This document shows positions 54,251 to 62,711 of a stretch of 64,000 nt of DNA, piece after piece. Source of the stretch: Nocardia niigatensis NBRC 100131 (GTDB lineage: Bacteria; Actinomycetota; Actinomycetes; Mycobacteriales; Mycobacteriaceae); the NCBI RefSeq assembly GCF_000308655.1, contig NZ_BAGC01000033.1, positions 221,647-285,646 on the forward strand. Direction: 5' to 3'. The notes under the pieces are model-generated. The model saw only the letters and a program-made list of their open reading frames with translations. It was not told the origin of the DNA and did not search any database. Positions within the stretch are counted from its first letter, which is position 1, and each line of letters starts with the position of its first letter. The position numbers and the translations under genes are program-made.

Positions 54251-54706
54251 TCAGGCCAGGGCGAAAACGGGGAAACCCGGGGCGATGTCGGCCAATTCGG
54301 CGTCGGTGGCGTCCTTGGTGACACCCTCGAAGAAACGGCCGACCTCCCAGCCCCAGCGGTCGAGGTAGGCGCGCAGCACCGGAATCTTGTCCGTGTCGGG
54401 GAGCTCGGTGGCGGTGAAGGTCTCGGCCTTGCGGCCCAGGCGCAGTTCGCCGGTGCCGGCGACGCGCAGATTGCGGACCCACTGGGTGTGGCCGCGCGGT
54501 GCGACCAGGTAGCGGGCGCCATCGTCGGTGGTCAGGACATTGACCATGGTGGTGCGCCATTCGCCCGACTTGCGGCCGCGCACCGCCAGCAGGCGGGAGC
54601 CGGCGACGCTGATACCGAGCTTGGGCAGCAGGTTGAACAAGCGGTTCATGTAGGGGTCCAGGCCCTTCGGGCCGAGGTAGCGGGTGGCGGCGGTGTGGGC
54701 GTCCAT
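54251..54706 (-). CDS. DUF385/Ddn-like nitroreductase family protein under TetR control
   Basis: A 151-residue protein from ATG 54706 with AGGAAGAG upstream. The family core is LLAVRGRKSGEWRTTMVNVL, followed by GARYLVAPRGHTQWVRNLRV, as in deazaflavin (F420)-dependent quinone/nitro reductases. PYMNRLFNLLPKLGISVAG forms the N-terminal helix that covers the active site in Ddn-type enzymes. The divergent TetR gene is 128 bp away with two matching palindromes between, so it is likely induced by a xenobiotic or quinone. Third DUF385 gene in the window. Confidence 0.88.
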   Translation of the reverse strand: MDAHTAATRYLGPKGLDPYMNRLFNLLPKLGISVAGSRLLAVRGRKSGEWRTTMVNVLTTDDGARYLVAPRGHTQWVRNLRVAGTGELRLGRKAETFTATELPDTDKIPVLRAYLDRWGWEVGRFFEGVTKDATDAELADIAPGFPVFALA

Positions 54707-54727
54707 GGTGCTCTTCCTTCTCGTTGC

Positions 54728-54797
54728 GAGAGCGGTGCTCTCTGTTGAGATCAGTGTGCGCTCCGGCTCTTCGGAATGTCAAGAGCAGTGCTCTTGA
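54728..54797. promoter_or_regulatory. Two TetR operator palindromes
   Basis: GAGAGCGGTGCTCTC (54728-54742) and TCAAGAGCAGTGCTCTTGA (54779-54797) share the core AGAGC-RG-TGCTCT. Both lie in the 128-bp gap between the divergent DUF385 and TetR genes; the second runs into a TTGAAA -35-like box facing the TetR gene. Two copies of one palindrome strongly suggest sites for the TetR product. Confidence 0.82.
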
Positions 54798-54834
54798 AAC
54801 TTGTCGGTGATCCGATTCGTGGCACACTGTCGGA

Positions 54835-55524
54835 ATGAGCGTGCCCCGAACCGCCCGCGCCCGGGCCCGAGCCGAGATCACCCGCGAGATCACCGACGCC
54901 GCGCGCCGGCAGCTCGCCGAATCCGGCGCGCCCGCGCTCTCGCTGCGGGCCATCGCCCGGGAGCTCGGCATGGTGTCCTCGGCGCTGTACCGGTACTTCC
55001 CGAGTCGCGACGAGCTGCTGACCACGCTGATCATCGAGGCCTACGACGCCCTGGGCGACACCGCCGAGCGCGCGGTCGCCACCGAGACCGCCCCCCGCGC
55101 CCAATGGCGGGCCCTGTCGAATGCCGTGCGGGACTGGGCGATCGCGCACCCGCACGAATACGCGCTGGTGTACGGATCGCCGGTGCCGGGCTATCGCGCC
55201 CCGCAGACCACGGTCGGACCCGCGTCGCGCACACCCCTGGCGGCACTCGGCATCGTGCACCGAGCCTGGCAATCCGGCACCCTGGCCACGCCCGCGGACA
55301 CCCTCACCCCCGAACTCGAGACCCAGTCCGCGCTGATCTCGGCATTCCTGAACTCCGGCATGCCCGAGGCGGCGGTCGCACGCGCCATGGTGGGCCTGAC
55401 CCAGCTGTTCGGCGTGGTGACGTTCGAGCTGTTCGGCCAGCTGGACAACACGATGGACCCGGCCGGGCCGTTCTTCGCCTACTCGGTCGAGACCATGGCC
55501 GATCTCATCGGGATCACCGAGTAG
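54835..55524 (+). CDS. TetR-family regulator of the DUF385 gene
   Basis: A 229-residue regulator. ATG 54835 has no clear ribosome site and may be leaderless. The helix-turn-helix (~15-65) reads REITDAARRQLAESGAPALS, RAIARELGMVSSALYRYFPS and RDELLTTLI; the C-terminal domain (TetR_C_13/WHG-like) has HPHEYALVYGSPVPGYRAPQ and ends FAYSVETMADLIG. It should repress itself and the divergent reductase gene through the paired palindromes. Ligand unknown. Confidence 0.92.
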   Translation: MSVPRTARARARAEITREITDAARRQLAESGAPALSLRAIARELGMVSSALYRYFPSRDELLTTLIIEAYDALGDTAERAVATETAPRAQWRALSNAVRDWAIAHPHEYALVYGSPVPGYRAPQTTVGPASRTPLAALGIVHRAWQSGTLATPADTLTPELETQSALISAFLNSGMPEAAVARAMVGLTQLFGVVTFELFGQLDNTMDPAGPFFAYSVETMADLIGITE

Positions 55525-55542
55525 CGTTCGAAACCCGGTGCG

Positions 55543-55893
55543 CTACAGCGGAAACGGTGGCGGGCCGATCCCGGCGATGCGCAGATTCCCCCACGGATCG
55601 CGCTCCTGGAGGACGCCTGGCGCGGGCGCACCGCCCGGCACGGTGAGGAACACCTGCCCGTGGCCGGGGTCGGGCAGTTCGGTCCCCTCGGTGGCGGAAA
55701 TCCGTCCGTGCCAATGGAATTGGCCGTCGATCGGATCGAGCTGCCCGGTCAACGCCACCTGAACCGCCACCTCCGTGCCGGGGGCGTCCAGCAGGGCGGG
55801 TCCCGAATAGTCCGGCGCCGCTTCGGGTTCGGCGAATTCGGGGAGCGGGCCGACCGGCGTGGGGGAGTCGCGCCGGGCCCGCCGGAACCTCAC
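55543..55893 (-). CDS. DUF4873 domain protein
   Basis: About 116 residues from GTG 55893, whose GTGA overlaps the stop of the AurF-like gene upstream. After an Arg-rich start the DUF4873 domain runs YSGPALLDAPGTEVAVQVAL, QLDPIDGQFHWHGRISA and ERDPWGNLRIAGIGPPPF, the typical pattern. DUF4873 is often fused to or encoded beside flavin mono-oxygenases and hydroxylating enzymes. Here it is coupled to a diiron protein, so it is probably an accessory subunit. No membrane segment. Confidence 0.83.
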   Translation of the reverse strand: MRFRRARRDSPTPVGPLPEFAEPEAAPDYSGPALLDAPGTEVAVQVALTGQLDPIDGQFHWHGRISATEGTELPDPGHGQVFLTVPGGAPAPGVLQERDPWGNLRIAGIGPPPFPL

Positions 55894-56810
55894 AGCAGTC
55901 CTCGCCGCCGCCAGATCCGCTTGCCGATCGGCCCGATCAGGCCCTGCTTGTCCAGGAACACGCCGAGATTCGCCGCGCCCAGGCCCAGCGTCCGCCGCGA
56001 ATGCGGGTTGGCGCGCGCCAGCTTGCGGGCCGCCCGCCCGTCCGCGATGCCCGCGCGGGCGTACATGTGCCAGTTCGTCATCAAGTAGACGAACAGTGGA
56101 GCGGCCACCGCGACGCACAGTCGCGTGTAGTGTGATTCGGCCTTGGACATGGTCGGCACCCGGTGCGCCAGGGCGTCGCGCGCGAAACCGATGTGCCGCG
56201 CCTCCTCGGTGACGTGAATCCGCATGGCCCGCGCCACCAGTGGCTGCAACTGCGGATCATCGAGTGTGCGGCGCTGCAGGGCGTCGAAGATCTCCTCGCC
56301 GACCAGCGCGCCCACCCACACCATCGAGCCTCGCAAGAACAGTTGCAGGGCGCTGATCGTCCAGCGCTCCCACCGATTCGGCCAGTACGGCCGTGTGCCG
56401 ATCCGGTCGATGAGCTTGCCGAACATCATCATGTGCCGGCATTCGTCGCCGATCTCGGTGAGCGTGTAGTGCGCGTGCCGCGAGGTCGGATCGCCGGCCA
56501 TGAGCTCGCGCAACAGCAGCCGGTTGAGCAGGTTCTCGAACCAGATGCCGACCGACAGCACATTGGCCAGCTCCTCGCGGGAGAGCTCGCGGCGCTGTTC
56601 GGGCGTCATCGCCTCCCACAGCGGGGTGCCGTAGAGCGAGACCACCTCGGGCGGCAGGAAGAGCTTGTCCGGATCCAGCGGGGCGTCCCAGTCCATGTCG
56701 ACGACCGGGTCGTAGGACTTCTTGACCGATCCGGTCAGCAAGCGCTGGGCGAAGACCTCGCGCGGAGACAGTGCGGCGGCCGCGGCGATGGAGACTGCGT
56801 TCTCGCCCAT
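55890..56810 (-). CDS. AurF-like diiron oxygenase
   Basis: A 306-residue ferritin-like helical protein from ATG 56810 (GGGAG upstream). Diiron ligands are visible in order: Glu in GIWFENLLNR, E and H in IGDECRHMMMFGK, Glu in GALVGEEIFDA, and H, E, H in RIHVTEEARHIGFARD. This matches the AurF/CmlI N-oxygenase family, which oxidises aryl amines to nitro compounds or hydroxylates other substrates. It is coupled to a DUF4873 protein and divergent from a TetR gene; no biosynthetic cluster surrounds it, so the substrate is open. Confidence 0.87.
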   Translation of the reverse strand: MGENAVSIAAAAALSPREVFAQRLLTGSVKKSYDPVVDMDWDAPLDPDKLFLPPEVVSLYGTPLWEAMTPEQRRELSREELANVLSVGIWFENLLNRLLLRELMAGDPTSRHAHYTLTEIGDECRHMMMFGKLIDRIGTRPYWPNRWERWTISALQLFLRGSMVWVGALVGEEIFDALQRRTLDDPQLQPLVARAMRIHVTEEARHIGFARDALAHRVPTMSKAESHYTRLCVAVAAPLFVYLMTNWHMYARAGIADGRAARKLARANPHSRRTLGLGAANLGVFLDKQGLIGPIGKRIWRRRGLL

Positions 56811-56834
56811 GACAGCTCCCGACTCGTTACTGAT

Positions 56835-56870
56835 ACAGGCTGTTACACTGAGATTAGTGCTACAAACTGT
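56835..56870. promoter_or_regulatory. Imperfect inverted repeat between AurF-like and TetR genes
   Basis: ACAGGCTGTTACACT and AGTGCTACAAACTGT face each other across six bases with 11 of 15 positions paired (ACAG, TGT, CACT conserved). It lies 25 bp from the AurF-like start and 26-60 bp from the TetR start, a good operator position. Confidence 0.65.
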
Positions 56871-56895
56871 CTCAGTCAATGCTGAGGTGAGTATC

Positions 56896-57636
56896 GTGAG
56901 GCCCGTGACCGGCATTCGACGCAAACCCGCGCAGTCGCCCCTGCGGGACCGAGACCGGGCCGCGGACGGCCGCAGCACTCGCTGGGACGGCCACAAGGCC
57001 CAGCGCCGCGCCGACATGCTCGACACCGCGCTGGCCGTCATCGAGGAGAACGGCACCGAGATCTCCGTCCAGCAGATCGCCGACCGCCTGCAGGTCCCAC
57101 GCCCGGTCGTCTACCGGCACTTCGACGGCCGCGCCGACCTCGACGACGCCATCCGCCGCCACATCCTGGAATCCCTGACAGCGGAAGTGCTTCCGCGCCT
57201 GCACTCCGACGGGACGGTCCGCGATCTCGTGCGCGGCGCGGTCGGCACCTACGTCGGCTGGGTCGAACGCCACCCCAACCTGCACCGCTTTCTCGCCGCC
57301 GCCGACCCGCACAGCGCGGCCGGCACCGCCCTGGCCGGCGCCCGCGACCGCATCGGCGGCCAGCTGGCGGACCTGTTCGCCGACGGCCTCGAACGCTTCG
57401 GCATCGACCGGAATCGCGCCCGCCCCATGGCTTTCGGCATCGTCGGCTTCGTCGACGGCGTGGTCAACAGCTGGCGCGCCGCCCCCACCCTGTCCTCGGA
57501 GCACGTCGAGGGCATCCTCACCGAATCCGTCCTGGCCCTGCTCGAGGGCAATGCCCGCAGCCTGGACGTCCCGCTCACCCGCGACACCGTGGTGAGCGAC
57601 CTGCTGTCCCGCGCACAGGCCGCGCGGGTGCCGTGA
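56896..57636 (+). CDS. TetR-family regulator of the AurF-like module
   Basis: About 246 residues. GTG 56896 is preferred since AGGTGAG precedes it; GTG 56887 and 56905 are also in frame. The helix-turn-helix (~45-90) reads RADMLDTALAVIEENGTEIS, VQQIADRLQVPRPVVYRHFD and GRADLDDAI, with a long basic N-terminal extension. The C-terminal domain contains LVRGAVGTYVGWVERHPNLH and FGIVGFVDGVVNSWRA. It is divergent from the AurF-like gene and shares the inverted repeat between them, so it is the likely repressor. Confidence 0.9.
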   Translation: MRPVTGIRRKPAQSPLRDRDRAADGRSTRWDGHKAQRRADMLDTALAVIEENGTEISVQQIADRLQVPRPVVYRHFDGRADLDDAIRRHILESLTAEVLPRLHSDGTVRDLVRGAVGTYVGWVERHPNLHRFLAAADPHSAAGTALAGARDRIGGQLADLFADGLERFGIDRNRARPMAFGIVGFVDGVVNSWRAAPTLSSEHVEGILTESVLALLEGNARSLDVPLTRDTVVSDLLSRAQAARVP

Positions 57637-57649
57637 CCAGCACCACCGG

Positions 57650-58873
57650 TCAGCGCCCGGTGAGGACGCGATAGCAGATGTTCCACAGCCATTCGACCGG
57701 TCCCCGGTCGAAGCGGCGCAGCCAGGCGTGCGCGAACACCAGCATGAACGCGCAGACCAGCACGTAGATCCCGACGGTGACCGGCACCCGCGCGTTGGCC
57801 GACACCAGGCTCGCCAGCCCCAGGCCCCAGCCGTAGCAGAGGAATCCCGACACCAGGTTCTGCAGGATGTAGCAGCTCAACGCCATTCGGCCGACCTCGG
57901 CGAAGCGGCGCGCGACGAACCCCGGCGCCGGATGGTGGGCGTAGAACTCCGCGACCAAGGCCAGGATGCCCAGTGCGACCAGCGGTGCGGTGCCGTAGCG
58001 GGTCACCAGGATGAGGTCGCCGCCGGCCATGCCCAGGACGAGATCGATCGGCGCCGCTACCGCGAACCCGATCACCATGAGACGCTTGCGGATTCGCGCA
58101 CCCTCGGGCTGGAACACCCCGGCCCGGAACAGCCGCGCGCCCACCAGGAACAGCGCGATCGACATCGGGAAGATGAAGATCGGCTCCAGCCGGAACACCA
58201 GCGCGTGCTCCCAGCGGAAGGCCACCAGATCCCAGAACGACCCGTCCGCATACGGATTCGGGTCCAGCGGGCGGTGCCCGCCGCCGTCCCCGCCGGAACC
58301 CAGCATGATCGCCACGGCGATCAGCGACAACATCGCGAGGTGGATGCTCGCCGCCACGATCAGCCAACGTCGCTGTGCCTTCGGTCCCGTCGCCAGGATG
58401 AACGCCACCGCCAGCCCGGTGACCGCGTACCCCATCAGCACGTCGAACTCGGCGACGAAGAAGAAGTTGAGCAGCCCGTCCAGGAACAGCAGTCCCGCCC
58501 GCACCGGGTAGCCGCCCGGCCAGGCCCGCCCGCCGCGCACCGCCGATCGCTGCTGGATGGCCAGCCCGATGCCGAAGATGATGGTCAGCAGTCCCAGGAA
58601 CTTCCCCTGCGCAAGTTGCTGCAGCAACCGCTCGGTCCACAACCAGGCGCCGTGCGGTTCGTCACTGCGCGCGATATAGCCGAGTAGCCCTTCGGCATTG
58701 GTGAAGATCCAGATATTCGTGCCCAGCGTCCCCAGGATGGCGATGCCACGCAGCACGTCCAGTGCGGCCAGACGCCCCGAACGCGGCTGTGCCGAAACGG
58801 GATTCGGGTCCTCGGCCGGAACGGGCGCGAGCGCCGGGGGTGGGGGAGACGCCGAATCGACCATGCCGGTCAT
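57650..58873 (-). CDS. DUF418 family membrane protein
   Basis: A 407-residue protein from ATG 58873 (ATG 58864 also in frame). A Pro-rich cytosolic start is followed by RLAALDVLRGIAILGTLGTN, the typical opening of DUF418/YeiB-like proteins, and nine to ten hydrophobic helices. The C-terminal DUF418 domain has EVGRMALSCYILQNLVSGF and RRFDRGPVEWLWNICYR. Related to acyltransferase-3-type membrane proteins, but the function is unknown. It is convergent with the TetR gene and divergent from dop. Confidence 0.9.
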   Translation of the reverse strand: MTGMVDSASPPPPALAPVPAEDPNPVSAQPRSGRLAALDVLRGIAILGTLGTNIWIFTNAEGLLGYIARSDEPHGAWLWTERLLQQLAQGKFLGLLTIIFGIGLAIQQRSAVRGGRAWPGGYPVRAGLLFLDGLLNFFFVAEFDVLMGYAVTGLAVAFILATGPKAQRRWLIVAASIHLAMLSLIAVAIMLGSGGDGGGHRPLDPNPYADGSFWDLVAFRWEHALVFRLEPIFIFPMSIALFLVGARLFRAGVFQPEGARIRKRLMVIGFAVAAPIDLVLGMAGGDLILVTRYGTAPLVALGILALVAEFYAHHPAPGFVARRFAEVGRMALSCYILQNLVSGFLCYGWGLGLASLVSANARVPVTVGIYVLVCAFMLVFAHAWLRRFDRGPVEWLWNICYRVLTGR

Positions 58874-58996
58874 TGTGCCGTCGCCCCAGCTCGGCGCGGA
58901 TCGCCCGCGAGAACGACCCGGCCTACGACCAGCGAATGACCCCAACCCGGACAGTCCACCCGCGTCCGGGCGTGCCTTTCGCCTAGGCTCGATCGC

Positions 58997-60496
58997 ATGC
59001 AGCGCATCATCGGAATCGAGGTCGAGTACGGCATTTCGACGCCTACCGAGCCGTCGGCCAACCCGATTCTCACATCCACCCAGGCGGTGCTCGCCTACGC
59101 CGCAGCCGAGGGCGTGCCGCGCGCCAAGCGCACACGCTGGGATTACGAGGTGGAATCGCCGTTGCGCGACGCGCGCGGCTTCGATCTCGGCCGGCTCAAC
59201 GGGCCCGCGCCGGTGATCGACGCCGACGAGGTCGGCGCGGCCAACATGATCCTCACCAACGGAGCCCGCCTCTACGTCGACCACGCCCATCCGGAGTACT
59301 CCGCCCCCGAGGTCACCGACCCGCTGGACGCGGTCATCTGGGACAAGGCCGGTGAGCGTGTCATGGAGGCCGCCGCCCGCTACGCCTCCAGTGTCCCCGG
59401 CGCCCCGCGCATGCAGCTGTACAAGAACAATGTCGACGGCAAGGGCGCCTCCTACGGCACCCACGAGAACTACCTCATGAGCCGCGAGACCCCGTTCAAC
59501 CAGATCATCCTGGGCCTGACCCCGTTCTTCGCCTCCCGTCAGGTGGTGTGCGGTTCCGGCCGCGTCGGCATCGGACAGTCCGGTGACCAGCCCGGCTTCC
59601 AGCTGTCGCAGCGCGCGGACTACATCGAGGTCGAGGTCGGCCTGGAGACCACGCTCAAGCGCGGCATCATCAACACCCGCGACGAGCCGCACGCCGACGC
59701 GGACAAGTACCGCCGCCTGCACGTCATCATCGGCGACGCCAACCTCGCCGAATGGTCCACCTACCTCAAGGTCGGCACCACCGCCCTGGTGCTGGACCTG
59801 ATCGAGGCCGGCGAGGACCTCTCGGATCTGCAGCTGGCCCGCCCGGTCACCGCCGTGCACACCATCAGCCACGACCCGACTCTGCGTGCCGCCGTTGCCC
59901 TTTCGGACGGCCGTGAACTGACCGGCCTTGCGCTGCAACGCATCTACCTCGACCGGGTCGAGAAGTTCATGGACCGCACCGGAAGCGACGACGAGCGCAC
60001 CAAGGACGTCATCGAGAAGTGGGCCCACGTCCTCGACCTGCTCGAGCGCGACCCCCTCGAAACCGCCGATCTGCTCGACTGGACCGCCAAATTGCGGCTG
60101 CTCGAAGGCATGCGCAACCGCGAGGGCCTGTCCTGGGCCGCGCCCAAGCTGCACCTGGTCGACCTGCAGTACTCGGACGTGCGCCTGGACAAGGGCCTCT
60201 ACAACCGCCTGGTGGCCCGTGGCTCCATGCAGCGCCTGGTCTCCGAGCAGCAGGTCACCGACGCCATGACCAATCCGCCGACCGACACCCGCGCCTACTT
60301 CCGCGGCGAGTGCCTGCGCCGCTTCGGCGCGGATATCGCGGCGGCGAGCTGGGATTCGGTCATCTTCGACCTGGGCGGCGACTCCCTGGTCCGCATCCCG
60401 ACCCTGGAACCGCGCCGCGGCACCAAGTCCCACGTCGGCAAACTCCTGGACGGCGTCCACACCGCCTCGGAGCTGGTGCAGCAGCTGACGCACTAG
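58997..60496 (+). CDS. dop: Pup deamidase/depupylase Dop
   Basis: A 499-residue carboxylate-amine-ligase-fold enzyme from ATG 58997. It converts the C-terminal Gln of Pup to Glu and also removes Pup from proteins. [16 protein letters not shown] holds the ATP/Mg residues and the catalytic region; the following [15 protein letters not shown] and the insert after it form the Dop-specific loop absent from Paf[19 protein letters not shown] and [20 protein letters not shown] are core motifs shared with PafA. A terminator separates it from pup. Confidence 0.97.
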   Translation: MQRIIGIEVEYGISTPTEPSANPILTSTQAVLAYAAAEGVPRAKRTRWDYEVESPLRDARGFDLGRLNGPAPVIDADEVGAANMILTNGARLYVDHAHPEYSAPEVTDPLDAVIWDKAGERVMEAAARYASSVPGAPRMQLYKNNVDGKGASYGTHENYLMSRETPFNQIILGLTPFFASRQVVCGSGRVGIGQSGDQPGFQLSQRADYIEVEVGLETTLKRGIINTRDEPHADADKYRRLHVIIGDANLAEWSTYLKVGTTALVLDLIEAGEDLSDLQLARPVTAVHTISHDPTLRAAVALSDGRELTGLALQRIYLDRVEKFMDRTGSDDERTKDVIEKWAHVLDLLERDPLETADLLDWTAKLRLLEGMRNREGLSWAAPKLHLVDLQYSDVRLDKGLYNRLVARGSMQRLVSEQQVTDAMTNPPTDTRAYFRGECLRRFGADIAAASWDSVIFDLGGDSLVRIPTLEPRRGTKSHVGKLLDGVHTASELVQQLTH

Positions 60497-60506
60497 TAGT
60501 CCCCCC

Positions 60507-60540
60507 GAAGGGGTACGCGAATCGAACCGCGTACCCCTTT
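60507..60540 (+). terminator. Intrinsic terminator between dop and pup
   Basis: A perfect 12-bp stem, AAGGGGTACGCG / CGCGTACCCCTT, is followed by T residues, just after dop. It implies that pup-prcB-prcA uses its own promoter in the ~150 bp downstream. Confidence 0.87.
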
Positions 60541-60690
60541 TCCATGTCCATGACATGGCCGAGAGGAGATCGCGGAGACAGCACAATGCCGCTTAATCCG
60601 GCATGTTGTCCGCTCCGCTGGGTAGTGTTGGGGGACGAGCATCGGATCTTCTCCGGTGCTCGCCGATGATCACAGAGGAGGTCGGCTGCT

Positions 60691-60885
60691 ATGGCACAAG
60701 AGCAGACCAAGCGCGCCGGTGGCGGCGACGAGGACGAGGGCCCGATCGGCGACGGTGGGGCGGGACAGGAGCGTCGCGAGAAGCTGGCGGAGGAAACCGA
60801 CGACCTGCTCGACGAGATCGACGACGTGCTCGAGGAGAACGCGGAGGACTTCGTCCGCGCATACGTGCAGAAGGGCGGCCAGTGA
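60691..60885 (+). CDS. pup: Prokaryotic ubiquitin-like protein Pup
   Basis: A 64-residue, highly acidic, disordered modifier from ATG 60691 (GAGGAGG upstream). The C-terminal half [20 protein letters not shown], then [13 protein letters not shown], is the Mpa-binding helix and the GGQ end that Dop deamidates to GGE before PafA attaches it to lysines. Its TGA overlaps the GTG of prcB by four bases, so tag and protease are co-translated. Confidence 0.99.
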   Translation: MAQEQTKRAGGGDEDEGPIGDGGAGQERREKLAEETDDLLDEIDDVLEENAEDFVRAYVQKGGQ

Positions 60886-61742
60886 CCCAAGGTGACCCCC
60901 TGCGGCTCCAGTTGGGGTTCGCCCAATCCTCTTTCTCCGAGTACCTGCGTTTGCACGCCCCGGAACTGTTGCCCGGCAACGGAATCCGATCCGACGGCAC
61001 CAACCCGAATCCGGGTGTGCCGTCGGATATCGCTCCGCACGGCACCACCATCGTCGCGGTCAGCTACCGCGGCGGTGTGCTGATCGCCGGCGATCGCCGC
61101 GCCACCCAGGGCAACCTGCTGGCCAGCCGTGACATCGAGAAGGTGTACATCACCGACACCTACTCCGCGGCCGGCATCGCCGGCACCGCGGGCATGGCGA
61201 TCGAGATGATCCGCCTGTTCGCGGTGGAACTGGAGTACTACGAGAAGATCGAGGGCGTACCCCTCACCTTCGACGGCAAGTCCAACAAGCTGTCGAAGAT
61301 GGTGCGTGACAACCTCCCCGCGGCCCTGCAGGGACTCGCGGTGGTGCCGCTGCTGGTCGGCTACGACCCGGACGCGCCGGACCCGGACAAGTCCGGGCGC
61401 ATCGTGTCCTACGACGTCGTCGGCGGCCGCAGCGAAGAGCGCTTCGGATACACCGCGGTGGGGTCGGGTTCACTGTTCGCCAAGTCGTCGCTGAAGAAGA
61501 CCTACACGCGCGGTATCGATCAGGACCGGGCGTTGCGGATCGCGATCGAATCGCTCTTCGACGCCGCCGACGACGACACCGCCACCGGCGGGCCCGACAC
61601 CATGCGCAACATCTACCCGACGGCCATCGTGATCGACGCCGAGGGTTCCGAGGAAGTGACCGAGGAGCGCCTCAAGGAGATCACCCGGGTCATGGTGGAG
61701 GAGCGGGCCGCGCTGGCGGCAGAGGGGATCGGCGAAGCATGA
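60882..61742 (+). CDS. prcB: 20S proteasome beta subunit
   Basis: A 286-residue precursor from GTG 60882. The propeptide (~1-54) is removed autocatalytically to expose Thr55 in [20 protein letters not shown], the nucleophile; Asp and Lys partners lie in AGDRRATQG and the [11 protein letters not shown] segment. PrcB forms the two inner heptameric rings of the chamber. Its start and stop overlap pup and prcA by four bases each. Confidence 0.98.
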   Translation: MTQGDPLRLQLGFAQSSFSEYLRLHAPELLPGNGIRSDGTNPNPGVPSDIAPHGTTIVAVSYRGGVLIAGDRRATQGNLLASRDIEKVYITDTYSAAGIAGTAGMAIEMIRLFAVELEYYEKIEGVPLTFDGKSNKLSKMVRDNLPAALQGLAVVPLLVGYDPDAPDPDKSGRIVSYDVVGGRSEERFGYTAVGSGSLFAKSSLKKTYTRGIDQDRALRIAIESLFDAADDDTATGGPDTMRNIYPTAIVIDAEGSEEVTEERLKEITRVMVEERAALAAEGIGEA

Positions 61743-62509
61743 CACTGCCGTATTACGCGTCGGCCGAACAGATCATGCGCGACAAGACCGAACTTGCGCG
61801 CAAGGGCATCGCACGGGGCCGCAGTGTCGTGGTGCTGGTGTACGACAAGGGTGTGGTGTTCGTGGCCGAGAACCCCTCGGCCACCCTCCACAAGATCAGT
61901 GAGCTGTACGACCGGGTGGGTTTCGCCGCGGTCGGAAAGTACAACGAGTTCGAGGCGCTGCGCCGCGGGGGCATCCTGCAGGCGGATCTGCGCGGCTACC
62001 AGTTCGACCGCCGCGACGTGACCGGCCGGTTCCTGGCCAACCTGTACGCGCAGAGCCTCGGCACCATCTTCACCGACCAGCTCAAGCCCTACGAGGTGGA
62101 GATCTGCGTCGCGGAGGTGGGTTATCCGGAGCAGTCCTCGAACTCGGTGCTCTACCGCATCAACTTCGATGGATCCATCGTCGACGAGCGGGAATTCGTG
62201 GTGATGGGCGGCAACACCGAGCCGATCACCACCGCCCTCAAGAATTCCTACCAGCCGGGCATGGACCTGCATTCGGCCATCGCCACGGCGGTGGCCGCGC
62301 TGCAGAAGGCTATCCCCGAAGGCGACAAGGACAAGCAGCGCTCCATGGGTTCCGGCTCGCTCGAGGTGGCAACCCTGGAGCAGTCCCGGCCGCGGCGGGC
62401 GTTCCGCCGCATCCAGGGCGCGGCGCTGCAGGAGTTGGTGACCGGCGAGGCGCCGACCGCGAAGGCGGCCGCCGAGGCCGAGAAGCCGTCGAGCGGGGAC
62501 CCGTCATAG
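61739..62509 (+). CDS. prcA: 20S proteasome alpha subunit
   Basis: A 256-residue subunit from ATG 61739, overlapping the prcB stop (ATGA). The N-terminal gate segment ([20 protein letters not shown]) is followed by [20 protein letters not shown], the proteasome fold without a catalytic Thr. PrcA forms the outer rings, controls entry and offers pockets to the GQYL tail of Mpa. The last ~25 residues are an Ala/Glu-rich tail. A strong terminator follows. Confidence 0.98.
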   Translation: MTLPYYASAEQIMRDKTELARKGIARGRSVVVLVYDKGVVFVAENPSATLHKISELYDRVGFAAVGKYNEFEALRRGGILQADLRGYQFDRRDVTGRFLANLYAQSLGTIFTDQLKPYEVEICVAEVGYPEQSSNSVLYRINFDGSIVDEREFVVMGGNTEPITTALKNSYQPGMDLHSAIATAVAALQKAIPEGDKDKQRSMGSGSLEVATLEQSRPRRAFRRIQGAALQELVTGEAPTAKAAAEAEKPSSGDPS

Positions 62510-62547
62510 GGCCCGCGCCGGTGTAGGCAAATCCCGCTATTCGGGAT

Positions 62548-62590
62548 AAGGCTCCTTTGCACTCTCAATAGCAGAGTGCAAAGGAGCCTT
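62548..62590 (+). terminator. Strong intrinsic terminator after prcA
   Basis: A perfect 18-bp stem, AAGGCTCCTTTGCACTCT / AGAGTGCAAAGGAGCCTT, with a 7-nt loop is followed by GCTTTTTC. It ends the pup-prcB-prcA transcript, so pafA has its own promoter. Confidence 0.95.
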
Positions 62591-62711
62591 GCTTTTTCGC
62601 AGGGTAGAGCGCGTGCCACGTTGCATCCCGTGCTAAATCGTTGTGAATACGTTTGCATCAGCTGTCCGACAAGCCCGTTACCGGCGACAACTCCGCTGTA
62701 ATGTCGATAGG

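Noticed and set aside
58874..60586. Extension of the DUF418 frame across dop on the reverse strand
   Set aside because: The DUF418 protein has a natural start at 58873; the upstream part is antisense to dop and not protein-like.
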